Positions 9,025 to 19,836 of a DNA stretch of 64,000 bases are shown here, in pieces. Numbering within the stretch: position 1 is the stretch's first letter; the number at the start of each line of letters is the position of its first letter. The notes beneath the pieces were generated by a model that worked only from the letters and a program-made list of their open reading frames with translations, had not been told where the DNA came from and made no database searches. A program made the translations under genes and the position numbers. This stretch comes from Candidatus Marisimplicoccus framensis (GTDB taxonomy: Bacteria > Bacteroidota > Bacteroidia > Flavobacteriales > Flavobacteriaceae). The stretch is taken from contig CAJIZN010000001.1 in NCBI GenBank assembly GCA_905182065.1, positions 1,046,403 to 1,110,402 on the forward strand, written 5' to 3'.

Positions 9025-9978
9025 TTACTTTCTTTTAAGAACATCAACTGCTGAATTATAAATAGATGAGCTATTCAACCCATATTTATTCATAAGTTCG
9101 GATGGAGGACCAGATTCACCAAAAGTATCCTTTGTACCAACAAACTCTTGAGGTGAAGGTAGTTTTGTTACAAGTAATCTAGAAATACTTTCACCTAAAC
9201 CACCGTAAATATTATGTTCTTCTGCTGAAACAAGACATCCTGTTTTTGAAACTGACTTTAGTATAATGTCTTCATCTAGGGGTTTAATAGTATGGATATT
9301 TATTATTTCAGCATTTATTCCATTTTCAGCTAATTTTTCTGAAGCTTTAATTGCCTCCCATACCAAATGTCCAGTAGCAACAATGGTTACATCATTTCCC
9401 TCTTTTAACATTAAACCTTTTCCAATTTTAAATTTCTCAGACGAGTTTGTAAAATTTGCAACTTTAGGTCTTCCAAATCTTAAATAAACAGGACCATCAA
9501 AATTTGAAATTTCAATTGTTGCAGATTTTGTTTGGTTAAAATCACAAGTATTAATTACTGTCATTCCAGGTAACATTTTCATTAGACCAATATCCTCAAG
9601 GATCTGATGAGTTGCCCCATCTTCTCCAAGTGTTATTCCAGCATGAGAAGCACATATCTTAACATTTTTATTAGAGTAAGCAACTGATTGTCGAATTTGG
9701 TCATAAACTCTTCCTGTTGAAAAATTAGCAAATGTTCCAGTAAATGGTATTTTTCCACCAGTTGCAAGACCAGCTGCAAGACCAATCATATTTGCTTCTG
9801 CAATTCCTGTTTGAAAAAATCTTTCAGGATTTTCTTCAGCAAAAACATTCATTTTTAATGAACCAGTTAGATCAGCACATAATGCTACTACATTATCATT
9901 AGATCTACCTAATTCAGTTAGGCCTTCTCCAAAACCTGACCTTGTATCTTTATCTCCTTGATTTATAATTTTTTCCAT
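9025..9978 (-). CDS. Transketolase, C-terminal subunit
   Basis: FFQTGIAEANMIGLAAGLATGGKIPFTGTFANF, VYLRFGRPKV, DTFGESGPPSELMNKYGL. Confidence 0.92.
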   Translation of the reverse strand: MEKIINQGDKDTRSGFGEGLTELGRSNDNVVALCADLTGSLKMNVFAEENPERFFQTGIAEANMIGLAAGLATGGKIPFTGTFANFSTGRVYDQIRQSVAYSNKNVKICASHAGITLGEDGATHQILEDIGLMKMLPGMTVINTCDFNQTKSATIEISNFDGPVYLRFGRPKVANFTNSSEKFKIGKGLMLKEGNDVTIVATGHLVWEAIKASEKLAENGINAEIINIHTIKPLDEDIILKSVSKTGCLVSAEEHNIYGGLGESISRLLVTKLPSPQEFVGTKDTFGESGPPSELMNKYGLNSSSIYNSAVDVLKRK

Positions 9979-9979
9979 A

Positions 9980-10807
9980 TTAATAGTCTCCTAGAGTTTC
10001 AGGGTTTTGATTAAGTGCAACTTCTAATTGTTCATCATTTGGAGCTTTACCGTGCCATTCATGAGTATGCATCATAAAGTCAACACCATTTCCCATTACT
10101 GTTTTCATTAATATAACAATAGGTTCACCTTTTTTAGAATTTTCCTTAGCTAAACTAAGTGTTGAATAAACTTCATCAAGAGAATTTCCATTTTCCATTT
10201 CTAGAACTTTCCATCCAAAAGATTCAAATTTTGATTTTAAGTCACCAATATCTAAAACATCCTTTGTTGAACCATCTATTTGTTGTCCGTTATAATCAAC
10301 AGTAACAATAATATTATCAACTTTTTTTGCTGCTGCAAACATAAATGCTTCCCAATTTTGACCTTCCTGAAGTTCACCATCACCAGTTAAAACATATACA
10401 AGAGAGTCATCATTATTAAGTTTTTTGGATAACGCGATACCAAGCCCTACTGAAACACCTTGACCAAGAGACCCAGAAGAAATATTTATACCAGGTAAAT
10501 TATCATGATTAGTCGGATGCCCTTGAAGTCTAGAATCAATTTTTCTGAAAGTATCTAGTTCATCAACTTTAAAATAACCTGACCTAGCAAGAGTACTATA
10601 ATAAACAGGTGATATGTGTCCATTAGATAAAATGAACATGTCATTTGAGTCACTGTTATTATCTACTTTTAAAACTCTTTTATATAACGTAACAAAAAAT
10701 TCAACGCAACCTAGTGAGCCACCTGGATGTCCAGAATTAACCGTATGAACCATTCTTAATATATCTCTTCTAACCTGCGTTACTAGCTTATTTAAATCTA
10801 CATCCAT
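9980..10807 (-). CDS. Transketolase, N-terminal (TPP-binding) subunit
   Basis: HTVNSGHPGGSLGCVEFFVTLY, SSGSLGQGVSVGLGIALS, GDGELQEGQNWEAFMFAA. Confidence 0.93.
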   Translation of the reverse strand: MDVDLNKLVTQVRRDILRMVHTVNSGHPGGSLGCVEFFVTLYKRVLKVDNNSDSNDMFILSNGHISPVYYSTLARSGYFKVDELDTFRKIDSRLQGHPTNHDNLPGINISSGSLGQGVSVGLGIALSKKLNNDDSLVYVLTGDGELQEGQNWEAFMFAAAKKVDNIIVTVDYNGQQIDGSTKDVLDIGDLKSKFESFGWKVLEMENGNSLDEVYSTLSLAKENSKKGEPIVILMKTVMGNGVDFMMHTHEWHGKAPNDEQLEVALNQNPETLGDY

Positions 10808-10918
10808 ATATTGGTAAATGTATAATTAAACATATGAGAATCAAAACTCTTTAAATTCTTTTTATCATAAATTATATAGAAATAATTAACAATCTATTTA
10901 CGATGTTAATTTCTTTAC

Positions 10919-10926
10919 TAATTTTG
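10919..10926 (+). promoter_or_regulatory. -7 box TAATTTTG for the LptF/LptG-family gene
   Basis: TAnnTTTG, 5 nt before the ATG at 10932. Confidence 0.45.
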
Positions 10927-10931
10927 AGTTA

Positions 10932-11999
10932 ATGAAGATTATAGATAAGTATATAATCAAGAAATATCTGAGTACTTTTTTTGTAATGTTTGGTTTATTT
11001 ATTCCAATTGGAATAATGGTTGACTTTGCAGAAAAAATAGATAAATTTAGAGAAAACGAAGTCCCAGGAGATTTAATATTAAGTTATTACATAGATTTTG
11101 TTTGGTATTTTGGTAGTCAACTTTACCCTGTTTTTCTTTTTTTAGCAGTTATTTTCTTTACCTCTAGATTAGCTACCAATACAGAGATAACAGCTATACT
11201 TTCCTCGGGTCTTTCTTTTCAAAGATTCTCAAAACCATATTTTATATCTACTTCTTTAATTGTTGTCTTTGCTCTTATAGCAGGTATGTTTATAGTTCCT
11301 AAATCAAATCAAAATTTTAATGAATTTATTTCAGAGAATATTAAATCAGAAGAAAAAAGAAAAACTTCTAGATTATTTAAACAGATAAATGACATTGAGT
11401 ATATATATGTTAGCAGTTATGATCCTTCAAGGAAAAGAGGTTTAAACTTTACTTTAGAAAACTTTGACGGAAATGAGTTAAGACATAAAATAACTGCAAC
11501 AACAATTAGATGGGATGACTCAATTTTTAGATTAACAAATTATGTTAAGAGATCAATAATTAACGATCAAGAGATTATAAAAAGAGTAACAAGATTAGAT
11601 ACTATATTAGATTTTGATATTGATGATTTAGCTCCATTAAACTATGTAGCCGAAACTTTAAATTTCTTTGAATTAAATGAACTAATTCGATATGAAAAAA
11701 AAGCTGGTTCTCCTTTAATTAACTCTCATCTTTTAGTACGCCATAAAAGATATACAATACCTCTTTCTTGTTTTATTTTAACCTTAATAGCTATTTCTGT
11801 TTCTTCTTTTAAAAGAAGGGGAGGAACTGGCAGTAATCTTGCTATTGGTGTTTCTCTTGGATTTCTCTTTATATTTCTTGATAAAATTTTTAGTGTATTA
11901 GTAATTAAATCTAACTTTTCTCCTGCAATAGCATCCTGGGGAATACTCTTAATATTTCTTATAATTGCTGTTTTATTATTAAAAAAAGCAATTAGATAA
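10932..11999 (+). CDS. LptF/LptG-family LPS export permease
   Basis: MKIIDKYIIKKYLSTFFVMFGLFIPIGIMVDFAEK; RHKRYTIPLSCFILTLIAISVSSFKRRGGTGSNLAIG. Confidence 0.9.
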   Translation: MKIIDKYIIKKYLSTFFVMFGLFIPIGIMVDFAEKIDKFRENEVPGDLILSYYIDFVWYFGSQLYPVFLFLAVIFFTSRLATNTEITAILSSGLSFQRFSKPYFISTSLIVVFALIAGMFIVPKSNQNFNEFISENIKSEEKRKTSRLFKQINDIEYIYVSSYDPSRKRGLNFTLENFDGNELRHKITATTIRWDDSIFRLTNYVKRSIINDQEIIKRVTRLDTILDFDIDDLAPLNYVAETLNFFELNELIRYEKKAGSPLINSHLLVRHKRYTIPLSCFILTLIAISVSSFKRRGGTGSNLAIGVSLGFLFIFLDKIFSVLVIKSNFSPAIASWGILLIFLIIAVLLLKKAIR

Positions 12000-12036
12000 A
12001 TTCTATTTTTAAACTATATTTACATAAATTTTAACT

Positions 12037-12990
12037 ATGGAGTTTTTAGAATTTGAAGTTCCTGTAAAAGAAATTTTAGATCAAATTGAAAAGTGTAAGT
12101 CAATTGAAAATGAAAGTGATGTTGATATAACAAAAACTTACAATCTTCTTCAAAAAAAATTAGTTGAGGCCAAAAAAGATATATATGGTAATCTTTCTTC
12201 ATGGCAAAAAGTTCAATTATCACGTCATCCTAATAGACCTTATACATTAGACTATATTAACAATATTTGTGGTGACTCATTTCTTGAACTTCACGGTGAT
12301 AGAAATGTTAGTGACGATAAGGCTATGATTGGAGGTCTTGGTAAAATTGATAATCAATCTTTTATGTTTATCGGTACCCAAAAAGGTTATAACACTAAGA
12401 CTAGACAATATAGAAATTTTGGTATGGCTAATCCTGAAGGTTATAGAAAAGCTCTTAGATTAATGAGACAAGCTGAAAAATTTAATATTCCAATTGTAAC
12501 ATTAATTGATACTCCTGGTGCCTTTCCTGGACTAGAAGCAGAAGAAAGAGGTCAAGGTGAAGCCATTGCTAGAAACATATATGAGATGATGAATATTAAA
12601 GTTCCTATCATATGTATAGTCATAGGAGAAGGAGCTTCTGGTGGAGCTTTAGGTATAGGTGTTGGTGATAAGATTTTGATGCTTGAAAATACTTGGTATT
12701 CTGTTATTTCTCCCGAATCTTGTTCATCTATACTTTGGAGAAGCTGGGAACATAAAGAAGCTGCTGCAGATGCTTTAAAGCTTACAGCTAAAGATATGCT
12801 TAAAAATAAACTGATTGATAAAATTATTGATGAACCACTTGGAGGTGCACATTATAATCCCACAGAAACATTCCAATCAGTGAAAGAAAATATTTTATTT
12901 TTTAATAAGAAAATAAATTCATTATCAAGAAATAAAATGATTGAAGTTAGAAGAAAAAAGTTCACAAAGATTGGCAACTTCAAAGGTTAA
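12037..12990 (+). CDS. accA: Acetyl-CoA carboxylase carboxyltransferase subunit alpha
   Basis: [67 protein letters not shown]. Confidence 0.96.
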   Translation: MEFLEFEVPVKEILDQIEKCKSIENESDVDITKTYNLLQKKLVEAKKDIYGNLSSWQKVQLSRHPNRPYTLDYINNICGDSFLELHGDRNVSDDKAMIGGLGKIDNQSFMFIGTQKGYNTKTRQYRNFGMANPEGYRKALRLMRQAEKFNIPIVTLIDTPGAFPGLEAEERGQGEAIARNIYEMMNIKVPIICIVIGEGASGGALGIGVGDKILMLENTWYSVISPESCSSILWRSWEHKEAAADALKLTAKDMLKNKLIDKIIDEPLGGAHYNPTETFQSVKENILFFNKKINSLSRNKMIEVRRKKFTKIGNFKG

Positions 12991-12995
12991 TATCA

Positions 12996-13073
12996 GTATT
13001 AACAAATCTCCTTAGTTATTAACAAATTTCTTGTTTAAACTTTTAATTAATATCATTTAAAGATTATGATATT
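12996..13073. promoter_or_regulatory. Repeat-rich intergenic region upstream of dnaB (20-bp-spaced direct repeats plus an 8-bp inverted repeat)
   Basis: TATTAACAAATCTC at 12997-13010 and TATTAACAAATTTC at 13017-13030; AATATCAT (13049-13056) / ATGATATT (13066-13073). Confidence 0.45.
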
Positions 13074-13102
13074 TAAAAATCCATTTTACATACATTTACT
13101 AA

Positions 13103-14608
13103 ATGGAGAAAAGGAATCCACTTAAAATTTATGAAACCGAAAATCAGTCTGTAGTTAACCTTTCTGATGGTAGAATTCCACCACAGGCAATTGATCTTGA
13201 AGAGGCTGTGCTTGGTGCAATGCTGATTGATGAAAAAGGGGTTAATGAAATTATTGAATTATTATCTCCAGAAGTTTTTTATAAAAAGTCTCACCAGTTA
13301 ATATATGAGTCTATTGAGAGACTTTTTAGAGAATCTGAACCGATTGATTTATTAACTGTTTCAGCAGATTTAAAAAAGAATAAAAATTTTGAATCATCAG
13401 GAGGAGATTTTTATTTAATTAGTCTTTCTCAAAAGGTGTCATCTTCTGCTCATATTGAATTTCACTCTCGAATTATACTTCAAAAATACATTCAAAGGAA
13501 ATTAATCACAATTTCTAGTGAAATTATTCAAAAGTCATATAGTGAAACTACTGATGTTATGGATCTTTTAGATGAGGCTGAATCAAAACTTTATGATGTT
13601 GCACAAGGTAATATTAAAACATCAACAGAATCTGCTCAAAACCTTGTGATTAGAGCAAAAAATAGAATTGAAGAAATTGCTAAGCAAGACGGTCTTAGTG
13701 GGGTATCAACAGGTTTTGAAAAACTAGACATACTTACTTCTGGTTGGCAGCCAAGTGATCTTGTTATTATTGCAGCAAGACCTGGTATGGGTAAAACTGC
13801 TTTAGCACTTTCTATGGCAAGAAATATCTCTGTTAAACAAAATATTCCTGTTGCTTTCTTTTCACTTGAGATGTCTTCTGTTCAGCTTATTACTAGATTA
13901 ATATCATCTGAAACAGGTTTGTCGTCAGATAAGCTTAGAACAGGGAAACTAGCTGATCATGAATGGCAACAACTTAATATTAAAGTCTCAGATCTTGAAT
14001 CAGCTCCACTATATATTGACGATAGTCCTTCTTTAACAATTTTTGAATTAAGAGCTAAAGCAAGAAGACTTGCTTCTTCCCATGGAATTAAACTTATTAT
14101 AATCGATTATTTACAGTTAATGAATATTGGTTCTTCCAATAAAGCTGGAAATAGGGAACAAGAAATCTCAACTATTTCGAGGAATTTAAAAGCCTTAGCC
14201 AAAGAGCTTGACATTCCCGTTATTGCTTTGTCTCAGCTTTCAAGAGCTGTTGAAACAAGAGGTGGGACTAAAAGACCTATTTTATCTGATCTTAGAGAGT
14301 CGGGTGCTATAGAGCAAGATGCAGATATTGTATCCTTTCTTTATAGACCTGAATACTATGGTATTAATGAATGGGATGATGAAATGAAGACTCCATCTGA
14401 AGGTCAAGGTGAATTTATTGTTGCAAAACATAGAAATGGAGCCTTAGATTCAATAAAGCTAAGATTCGTTGCTAATCTAGGAAAATTCGAAGATCTTGGT
14501 GGTTTTGATTCTCCATTTGAGTTTCAGTCTAAACTAAACTCTGAAAATAAATTAAGTGACTTTAGTGAACCTAGTAATAAAGATGAAGATGAAGATATTC
14601 CCTTTTAA
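13103..14608 (+). CDS. dnaB: Replicative DNA helicase
   Basis: GRIPPQAIDLEEAVLGAMLID, VIIAARPGMGKTALALSMARN, LIIIDYLQLM, LRESGAIEQDADIV. Confidence 0.97.
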   Translation: MEKRNPLKIYETENQSVVNLSDGRIPPQAIDLEEAVLGAMLIDEKGVNEIIELLSPEVFYKKSHQLIYESIERLFRESEPIDLLTVSADLKKNKNFESSGGDFYLISLSQKVSSSAHIEFHSRIILQKYIQRKLITISSEIIQKSYSETTDVMDLLDEAESKLYDVAQGNIKTSTESAQNLVIRAKNRIEEIAKQDGLSGVSTGFEKLDILTSGWQPSDLVIIAARPGMGKTALALSMARNISVKQNIPVAFFSLEMSSVQLITRLISSETGLSSDKLRTGKLADHEWQQLNIKVSDLESAPLYIDDSPSLTIFELRAKARRLASSHGIKLIIIDYLQLMNIGSSNKAGNREQEISTISRNLKALAKELDIPVIALSQLSRAVETRGGTKRPILSDLRESGAIEQDADIVSFLYRPEYYGINEWDDEMKTPSEGQGEFIVAKHRNGALDSIKLRFVANLGKFEDLGGFDSPFEFQSKLNSENKLSDFSEPSNKDEDEDIPF

Positions 14609-14648
14609 AAATAATAACCTATAATTACTCTAAAATTAAGTTTAAAGC

Positions 14649-14677
14649 AAAAAAAAAGTCCCAATAGGGACTTTTTT
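14649..14677. terminator. Bidirectional intrinsic terminator between dnaB and csp copy 1
   Basis: A-tract, GTCCC-AATA-GGGAC hairpin (14658-14671), T-tract. Confidence 0.85.
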
Positions 14678-14695
14678 ATATTGTAATAGGGAAAT

Positions 14696-14887
14696 TTAGA
14701 TAACTTTTACGTTAACAGCATTTAAACCTTTATTACCTTCTTTTAATTCAAATTCTACTTTATCTCCCTCTGTAATCCTGTCAATAAGACCTGAAACATG
14801 AACGAAATGTTCTGTATCGTTATCATCTTCTTTAATAAAACCAAATCCTTTGGCCTCGTTGAAGAATTTTACTAATCCTGTACTCAT
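14696..14887 (-). CDS. Cold-shock protein (CspA family), copy 1
   Basis: MSTGLVKFFNEAKGFGFIKEDDNDTEHFVHVSGL: RNP1 KGFGFI and RNP2-type HFVHVS. Confidence 0.95.
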   Translation of the reverse strand: MSTGLVKFFNEAKGFGFIKEDDNDTEHFVHVSGLIDRITEGDKVEFELKEGNKGLNAVNVKVI

Positions 14888-14939
14888 ATTTTAATTTTTA
14901 TAAATTTTAGCGAAAATACTCTAAAATTAAGTTTAAAGC

Positions 14940-14968
14940 AAAAAAAAAGTCCCAATAGGGACTTTTTT
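14940..14968. terminator. Duplicated intrinsic terminator between csp copies
   Basis: Same A-tract/GTCCC-AATA-GGGAC/T-tract hairpin, 291 bp after the first. Confidence 0.85.
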
Positions 14969-14986
14969 ATATTGTAATAGGGAAAT

Positions 14987-15178
14987 TTAGATAACTTTTA
15001 CGTTAATAGCATTTAAACCTTTATTACCTTCTTTTAATTCAAATTCTACTTTATCTCCCTCTGTTACCCTGTCAATAAGACCTGAAACATGAACGAAATG
15101 TTCTGTATCGTTATCATCTTCTTTAATAAAACCATATCCTTTGGCCTCGTTGAAGAATTTTACTAATCCTGTACTCAT
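14987..15178 (-). CDS. Cold-shock protein (CspA family), copy 2
   Basis: 63 aa, differs from copy 1 only at F/Y (KGYGFI), I/V (DRVTEG) and V/I (NAINVKVI). Confidence 0.95.
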   Translation of the reverse strand: MSTGLVKFFNEAKGYGFIKEDDNDTEHFVHVSGLIDRVTEGDKVEFELKEGNKGLNAINVKVI

Positions 15179-15247
15179 ATTTTAATTTTTAATAATTTTA
15201 GCGAAATTACTCTAAAATTTTAATAAATCAATTTAATTTTAAATTAT

Positions 15248-16328
15248 TTAACGGTTTAGTAGAAAAGACTTTAGGAAATCATTGATATCTCCATTTAATA
15301 TATTATCGATATTTCCAGATTCAAATCCTGTTCTTACATCCTTTACAATTTTATATGGATGTAGCACATAATTTCTAATTTGTGATCCCCATTCAATTTT
15401 TTTCTTTGAATCTTCTATCTTTTTTTTCTCTTCATTGTTTTTTTGAATTTCAATTTCATAAAGCTGAGATTTAAGAAGCATTAAAGCTTTTTCTTTATTA
15501 TCTAGTTGGGATCTTGTTTCAGAATTTGCAATAGTAATACCAGTAGGCTTATGTTTTAGTCTAACTGCTGTTTCAATTTTATTTACACTTTGACCACCAG
15601 CTCCCCCTGATCTCATTGTGTCCCATGATAAATCTGAAGGATTAATTGTGATATCAATTGTATCATCTACAAGTGGATAAACATATACTGAAGCAAATGA
15701 TGTATGTCTTTTTGCATTACTATCAAAGGGAGAAATCCTCACAAGCCTATGTACTCCATTTTCTCCTTTTAACCAACCAAATGCATATTCACCGTCAATT
15801 TGAATTGTTGCAGTCTTAATTCCTGCAACATCCCCTGATTGATTATTAAGTTCTTTAATCTTAAAATTATTTTTCTCTCCCCACATTAAATACATCCTCA
15901 TAAGCATCTCAGCCCAATCACAAGATTCTGTACCACCTGCGCCAGCAGTTATTTGAAGTATAGCACTCATAGAGTCTTCCTTCTTACTTAACATCATTTT
16001 GAATTCAACATCCTCAACTGAAATAAGTAATTCTTCAAAAGATTTATTTATTTCATCTACGCTAACCTCATTATTAATAAGAAATTCGCTTAAAACGATT
16101 AAATCATCATATTGAGTGTTTAGATTTAAGAAGTCAGATAACTGTTTCTTTAAGTTTTGAATTTTCTTAACAGTATGTTGAGCTTCTTTCGGATTTGACC
16201 AGAAGTCAGCAGCTGACGACTCTTTTTCTAGACTAATTAGAGTCTTTTCTTTTGATTCAGCGTCAAAGATACCCCCTTAACGTATCAATACGATTCCTAA
16301 CTGCTTTAATATTTTCTTTTGAAAACAT
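15248..16328 (-). CDS. prfB: Peptide chain release factor 2 with programmed +1 ribosomal frameshift
   Basis: Main frame ([14 protein letters not shown]) extends upstream through [17 protein letters not shown]...; frame 0 starts at ATG 16328: [21 protein letters not shown], then TGA; shift at CTTTGAC. Length minus 1 is 1080 nt (360 codons). Confidence 0.95.
16262..16277 (-). promoter_or_regulatory. RF2 programmed frameshift site: AGGGGG TAT CTT TGA C
   Basis: Internal SD-like AGGGGG (16272-16277) 3 nt upstream of slippery CTT-TGA-C (16262-16268). Confidence 0.94.
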
Positions 16329-16386
16329 GCCTTAAATTAATTATATGAATTGAAAAAAAAAAATTATATTTCTAAAAAAATTAGTT

Positions 16387-18753
16387 ATGAAAAAATTACT
16401 TCTATCAATAATTCTTGTTTCCAGCTTTTCTTTCTCACAAGAAACAGACTATGAGGGTTTTATGAATTTTTCCTATAATGACGATTCAGGTAAAATAATT
16501 TTAGAAATTAAAAATTTAGATAGTGAGTTTATGTATATAAATTCATTAAGTAGGGGAGTAGGAAATAATGATTTAGGTCTAGATAGAGGACAGTTAGGTA
16601 ATTCTAGAGTTGTTTATTTTACTAAAAGAGGGAATAAAATTTTATTAATTCAGCCTAATTTAAGATATGTTTCGAACTCATCTAATTATCTTGAAAATAA
16701 AGCTGTTGAGGAAGCTTTTGCGAGATCTGTTTTATTTGGCTTTGATATAATTGAAAAATCTAATGATTCATATAAAATTGATATTACATCTTTTTTAATA
16801 AGTGATGCTCATGGAGTTTCTCAAAGGCTAAAATATTCTAATTCTGGCTCTTACACTCTAAATAAGTCTATGTCTGCTATTGATTTAGATAGAACAAAAG
16901 CATTTCCTAAAAACATTGAATTTGATGTTCTACTAACATTCACAGGAAACCCATCAGGAAATTTAGTCAGAAGTGTTACTCCCACAGCTTCTAATTTGAC
17001 TGTTAATCAACACCATTCATTTGTTGAACTACCTGATAATAATTATAAAAAGAGAAAGTTTGATCCTAGAAGTGGAAGTAATCCTTTTATAGTTTATGAT
17101 TATTCAACACCTATAGATGAAAAGTTAGAACAAAGATTTATTGTTAGGCATAGATTGAATAAAAAGTATCCTAAACAAGAAATCAGTGAGCCTTTAGATC
17201 CAATAGTTTATTACATTGATAATGGCACACCAGAACCAGTTAAAACTGCTTTAATTGAGGGGGGTAATTGGTGGAACCAGGCATTTGAGAGTGCTGGATA
17301 CAAAGATGCATTTAGAATTGAGGTTTTACCTGAGGATGCAGATCCAATGGATGTTAGGTATAATTTAATCCAGTGGATTCATAGATCAACTAGAGGATGG
17401 AGCTATGGAGCAAGTATAGTAGACCCTAGAACTGGGGAAATTATCAAAGGTCAAGTTAGTCTTGGAAGTCTAAGAGTAAGACAGGACTATATGATATTAA
17501 GTGGTTTAATTGATAATCCTAATGATATCGAAAACAAAGCACTTATTAAAGAGACTTCTCTTGATCGAATTAGACAGTTGTCTGCTCATGAGATTGGCCA
17601 TACTCTAGGTTTTGCTCATAATTATATATCTAGTGCTAATAATAGATCCTCAGTTATGGATTACCCTCATCCTAAAATAGATATTATAGATGGTGATATC
17701 AATATAGATAATGCATATTCAAAAAATATTGGTGATTGGGATAAGGTAACTGTGAGATATGCATATACTGATTTTCAAGAAAATGAAAATGAAGAGATTA
17801 AGTTAAACCAGATTATAGAAGAGGCAGTTAATAAAGGTTTGTATTTCCTTAGTGATTCTGATTCTAGACCAGTTGGAAGTGCAAATCCATTTTCTCACCT
17901 TTGGGATAATGGGGAATTTCCTTATAAAGAATTAAACAAACTTTTAGAAGTTCGTGATTTAGCATTAAAGAATATTGATTTAGAAAATCTTATCGATGGA
18001 GAGCCTTATGATAGAATAGAAGATATCTTAGTCCCTATATATATGTTACATAGATATCAGATAGAGTCAACAGCTAAAGCTATTGGAGGTGTTGATTATC
18101 TTTATTTTGTTAAGAATTTAAATAATGATAAAGTAAAATTTGTTAATAGTAAATTACAGAAAGAGTCACTTGAATCTTTATTGAATGTTTTAAATCCAAA
18201 AAATTTAGTATTGCCTGATAATCTAATTGAGATTCTATCTCCTAGATCATTTAGAAATCCTAGAACAAGAGAAAACTTTGAATCAAACACTGGTGTTACA
18301 TTTGACTATATTAATGCTTCAAGCTCTGTAATTAATCACACATTAACTTTTCTGATTAACCCTGAAAGAATCAATAGGATTTATCAACAGAATATGTTTG
18401 GAGAAAATATTTTAAAGCTTGAGGATTATCTGTCAATTATTTCTAATTCTATCTTTAGTAATAAAAAAATGAGTCTTTATGAGAGCTCTATTAATAATAA
18501 CACATCATCACTTTTTCTAGATCATCTATTTTTAGCATTTAATAATAGTAAGACTAATGATCTTTCAAAGTCATTAATACTATCTAGTATATTGAATACT
18601 AAGGAAAAATTATCAAGTGATTTAAACAATTACAATGCTTTCTTGGTAAATAAAATTAATGGGTTTCTTGATAATCCTGATAAATATAAACCGATTGAAA
18701 AAACTAAGATCCCTGATGGTTCTCCAATTGGAAATTTTTCATGTGATTACTAG
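16387..18753 (+). CDS. Secreted zinc-dependent metalloprotease (DUF5117/DUF4953-like)
   Basis: Signal peptide; [12 protein letters not shown] (HExxHxxGxxH); SVMDYPHP Met-turn-like motif. Confidence 0.87.
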   Translation: MKKLLLSIILVSSFSFSQETDYEGFMNFSYNDDSGKIILEIKNLDSEFMYINSLSRGVGNNDLGLDRGQLGNSRVVYFTKRGNKILLIQPNLRYVSNSSNYLENKAVEEAFARSVLFGFDIIEKSNDSYKIDITSFLISDAHGVSQRLKYSNSGSYTLNKSMSAIDLDRTKAFPKNIEFDVLLTFTGNPSGNLVRSVTPTASNLTVNQHHSFVELPDNNYKKRKFDPRSGSNPFIVYDYSTPIDEKLEQRFIVRHRLNKKYPKQEISEPLDPIVYYIDNGTPEPVKTALIEGGNWWNQAFESAGYKDAFRIEVLPEDADPMDVRYNLIQWIHRSTRGWSYGASIVDPRTGEIIKGQVSLGSLRVRQDYMILSGLIDNPNDIENKALIKETSLDRIRQLSAHEIGHTLGFAHNYISSANNRSSVMDYPHPKIDIIDGDINIDNAYSKNIGDWDKVTVRYAYTDFQENENEEIKLNQIIEEAVNKGLYFLSDSDSRPVGSANPFSHLWDNGEFPYKELNKLLEVRDLALKNIDLENLIDGEPYDRIEDILVPIYMLHRYQIESTAKAIGGVDYLYFVKNLNNDKVKFVNSKLQKESLESLLNVLNPKNLVLPDNLIEILSPRSFRNPRTRENFESNTGVTFDYINASSSVINHTLTFLINPERINRIYQQNMFGENILKLEDYLSIISNSIFSNKKMSLYESSINNNTSSLFLDHLFLAFNNSKTNDLSKSLILSSILNTKEKLSSDLNNYNAFLVNKINGFLDNPDKYKPIEKTKIPDGSPIGNFSCDY

Positions 18754-18763
18754 TTTTTTTCTG

Positions 18764-18771
18764 TAAATTTG
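18764..18771 (+). promoter_or_regulatory. -7 box TAAATTTG upstream of the 18792-21093 gene pair
   Basis: TAnnTTTG, 20 nt before the ATG at 18792. Confidence 0.5.
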
Positions 18772-18791
18772 TTCTTTATTTTATTCATATA

Positions 18792-19832
18792 ATGTCCCAC
18801 GAAAATAAAGCTTATAATAATATTCTCGAACTTATTGGTAATACACCTCTAATTAAGCTTAATACATTAACTAAAGACTTTCCAGGTTCATATTTTACAA
18901 AATATGAAGGTTTTAATCCTGGACATTCAAACAAAGACAGAATAGCTCTTCACATTATTAATCAGGCAGAAAAAAAAGGATTACTAAATAAAGGAAGTAC
19001 TATAATTGAAACTACTTCTGGTAACACCGGATTTAGTTTAGCTATGGTATCTCTTCTCAAAGGATATAAATGTATTCTTGCAGTTAGTTCAAAGGCATCT
19101 AAGGATAAGATTAATATGATGAAATGCCTTGGTGCTGATATATATGTTTGCCCTTCAAATGTTGATTCAGATGATCCTCGATCATATTATGAAGTTGCAA
19201 AAAGACTTAGTACTGAGATTGAAAATTCTGTTTATATAAATCAATATTTTAATGAATTAAACGTTGAAGCTCATTATCAAACTACTGGTCCAGAAATTTG
19301 GAATCAAACAAATGGAAAAATTACTCATTTAATTGCTTGTAGTGGAACAGGTGGAACAATATCGGGTATAGGTCGTTTCTTGAAGGAAAAAAATAGTAAA
19401 ATAAAAATAATTGGTGTAGATGCTTATGGTTCAATACTTAAAAAATATCATGAGACTGGAAAAATTGATAAAAAAGAAATCTATTCATATAGAATAGAAG
19501 GGTTAGGTAAAAATATTGTCCCTTCAGCTACTGATTTCAAAATTATTGATAAGTTTGTTAAAGTCACTGATTCAGATAGCGCTCATATGGCAAGAGAGAT
19601 TACACTAAAAGAAGGATTATTTGTTGGATATACATCTGGTGCTGCTTTTCAAGCAATCAACATCCTAAATGAAGAAAAGGAATTTAAATCTGATAGTTAT
19701 GTTGTAGCTGTATTTCCTGATCATGGATCAAGATATTTAAGTAAGATTTATTCAGATGAATGGATGAACAATCAAGGCTTTTACGATAGTAGCTTCTATC
19801 AACCTAAAAAAAACTCAATTAACTATATATAA
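18792..19832 (+). CDS. PLP-dependent cysteine-synthase-family enzyme (candidate cysteate synthase)
   Basis: [23 protein letters not shown] (PLP lysine), [30 protein letters not shown]. Confidence 0.9.
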   Translation: MSHENKAYNNILELIGNTPLIKLNTLTKDFPGSYFTKYEGFNPGHSNKDRIALHIINQAEKKGLLNKGSTIIETTSGNTGFSLAMVSLLKGYKCILAVSSKASKDKINMMKCLGADIYVCPSNVDSDDPRSYYEVAKRLSTEIENSVYINQYFNELNVEAHYQTTGPEIWNQTNGKITHLIACSGTGGTISGIGRFLKEKNSKIKIIGVDAYGSILKKYHETGKIDKKEIYSYRIEGLGKNIVPSATDFKIIDKFVKVTDSDSAHMAREITLKEGLFVGYTSGAAFQAINILNEEKEFKSDSYVVAVFPDHGSRYLSKIYSDEWMNNQGFYDSSFYQPKKNSINYI

Positions 19833-19836
19833 TATT

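Larger units (their letters stand above)
14627..15208. repeat. Two-copy tandem duplication, 291-bp unit (14627-14917 and 14918-15208)
   Basis: Both units contain terminator and csp gene with only a few substitutions; ACTCTAAAATT occurs at 14627, 14918 and 15209, exactly 291 bp apart each time. Confidence 0.93.

Noticed and set aside
9025-10807. Split transketolase as a novel arrangement
   Set aside because: Separate N- and C-terminal transketolase subunits are known in many bacteria and archaea.
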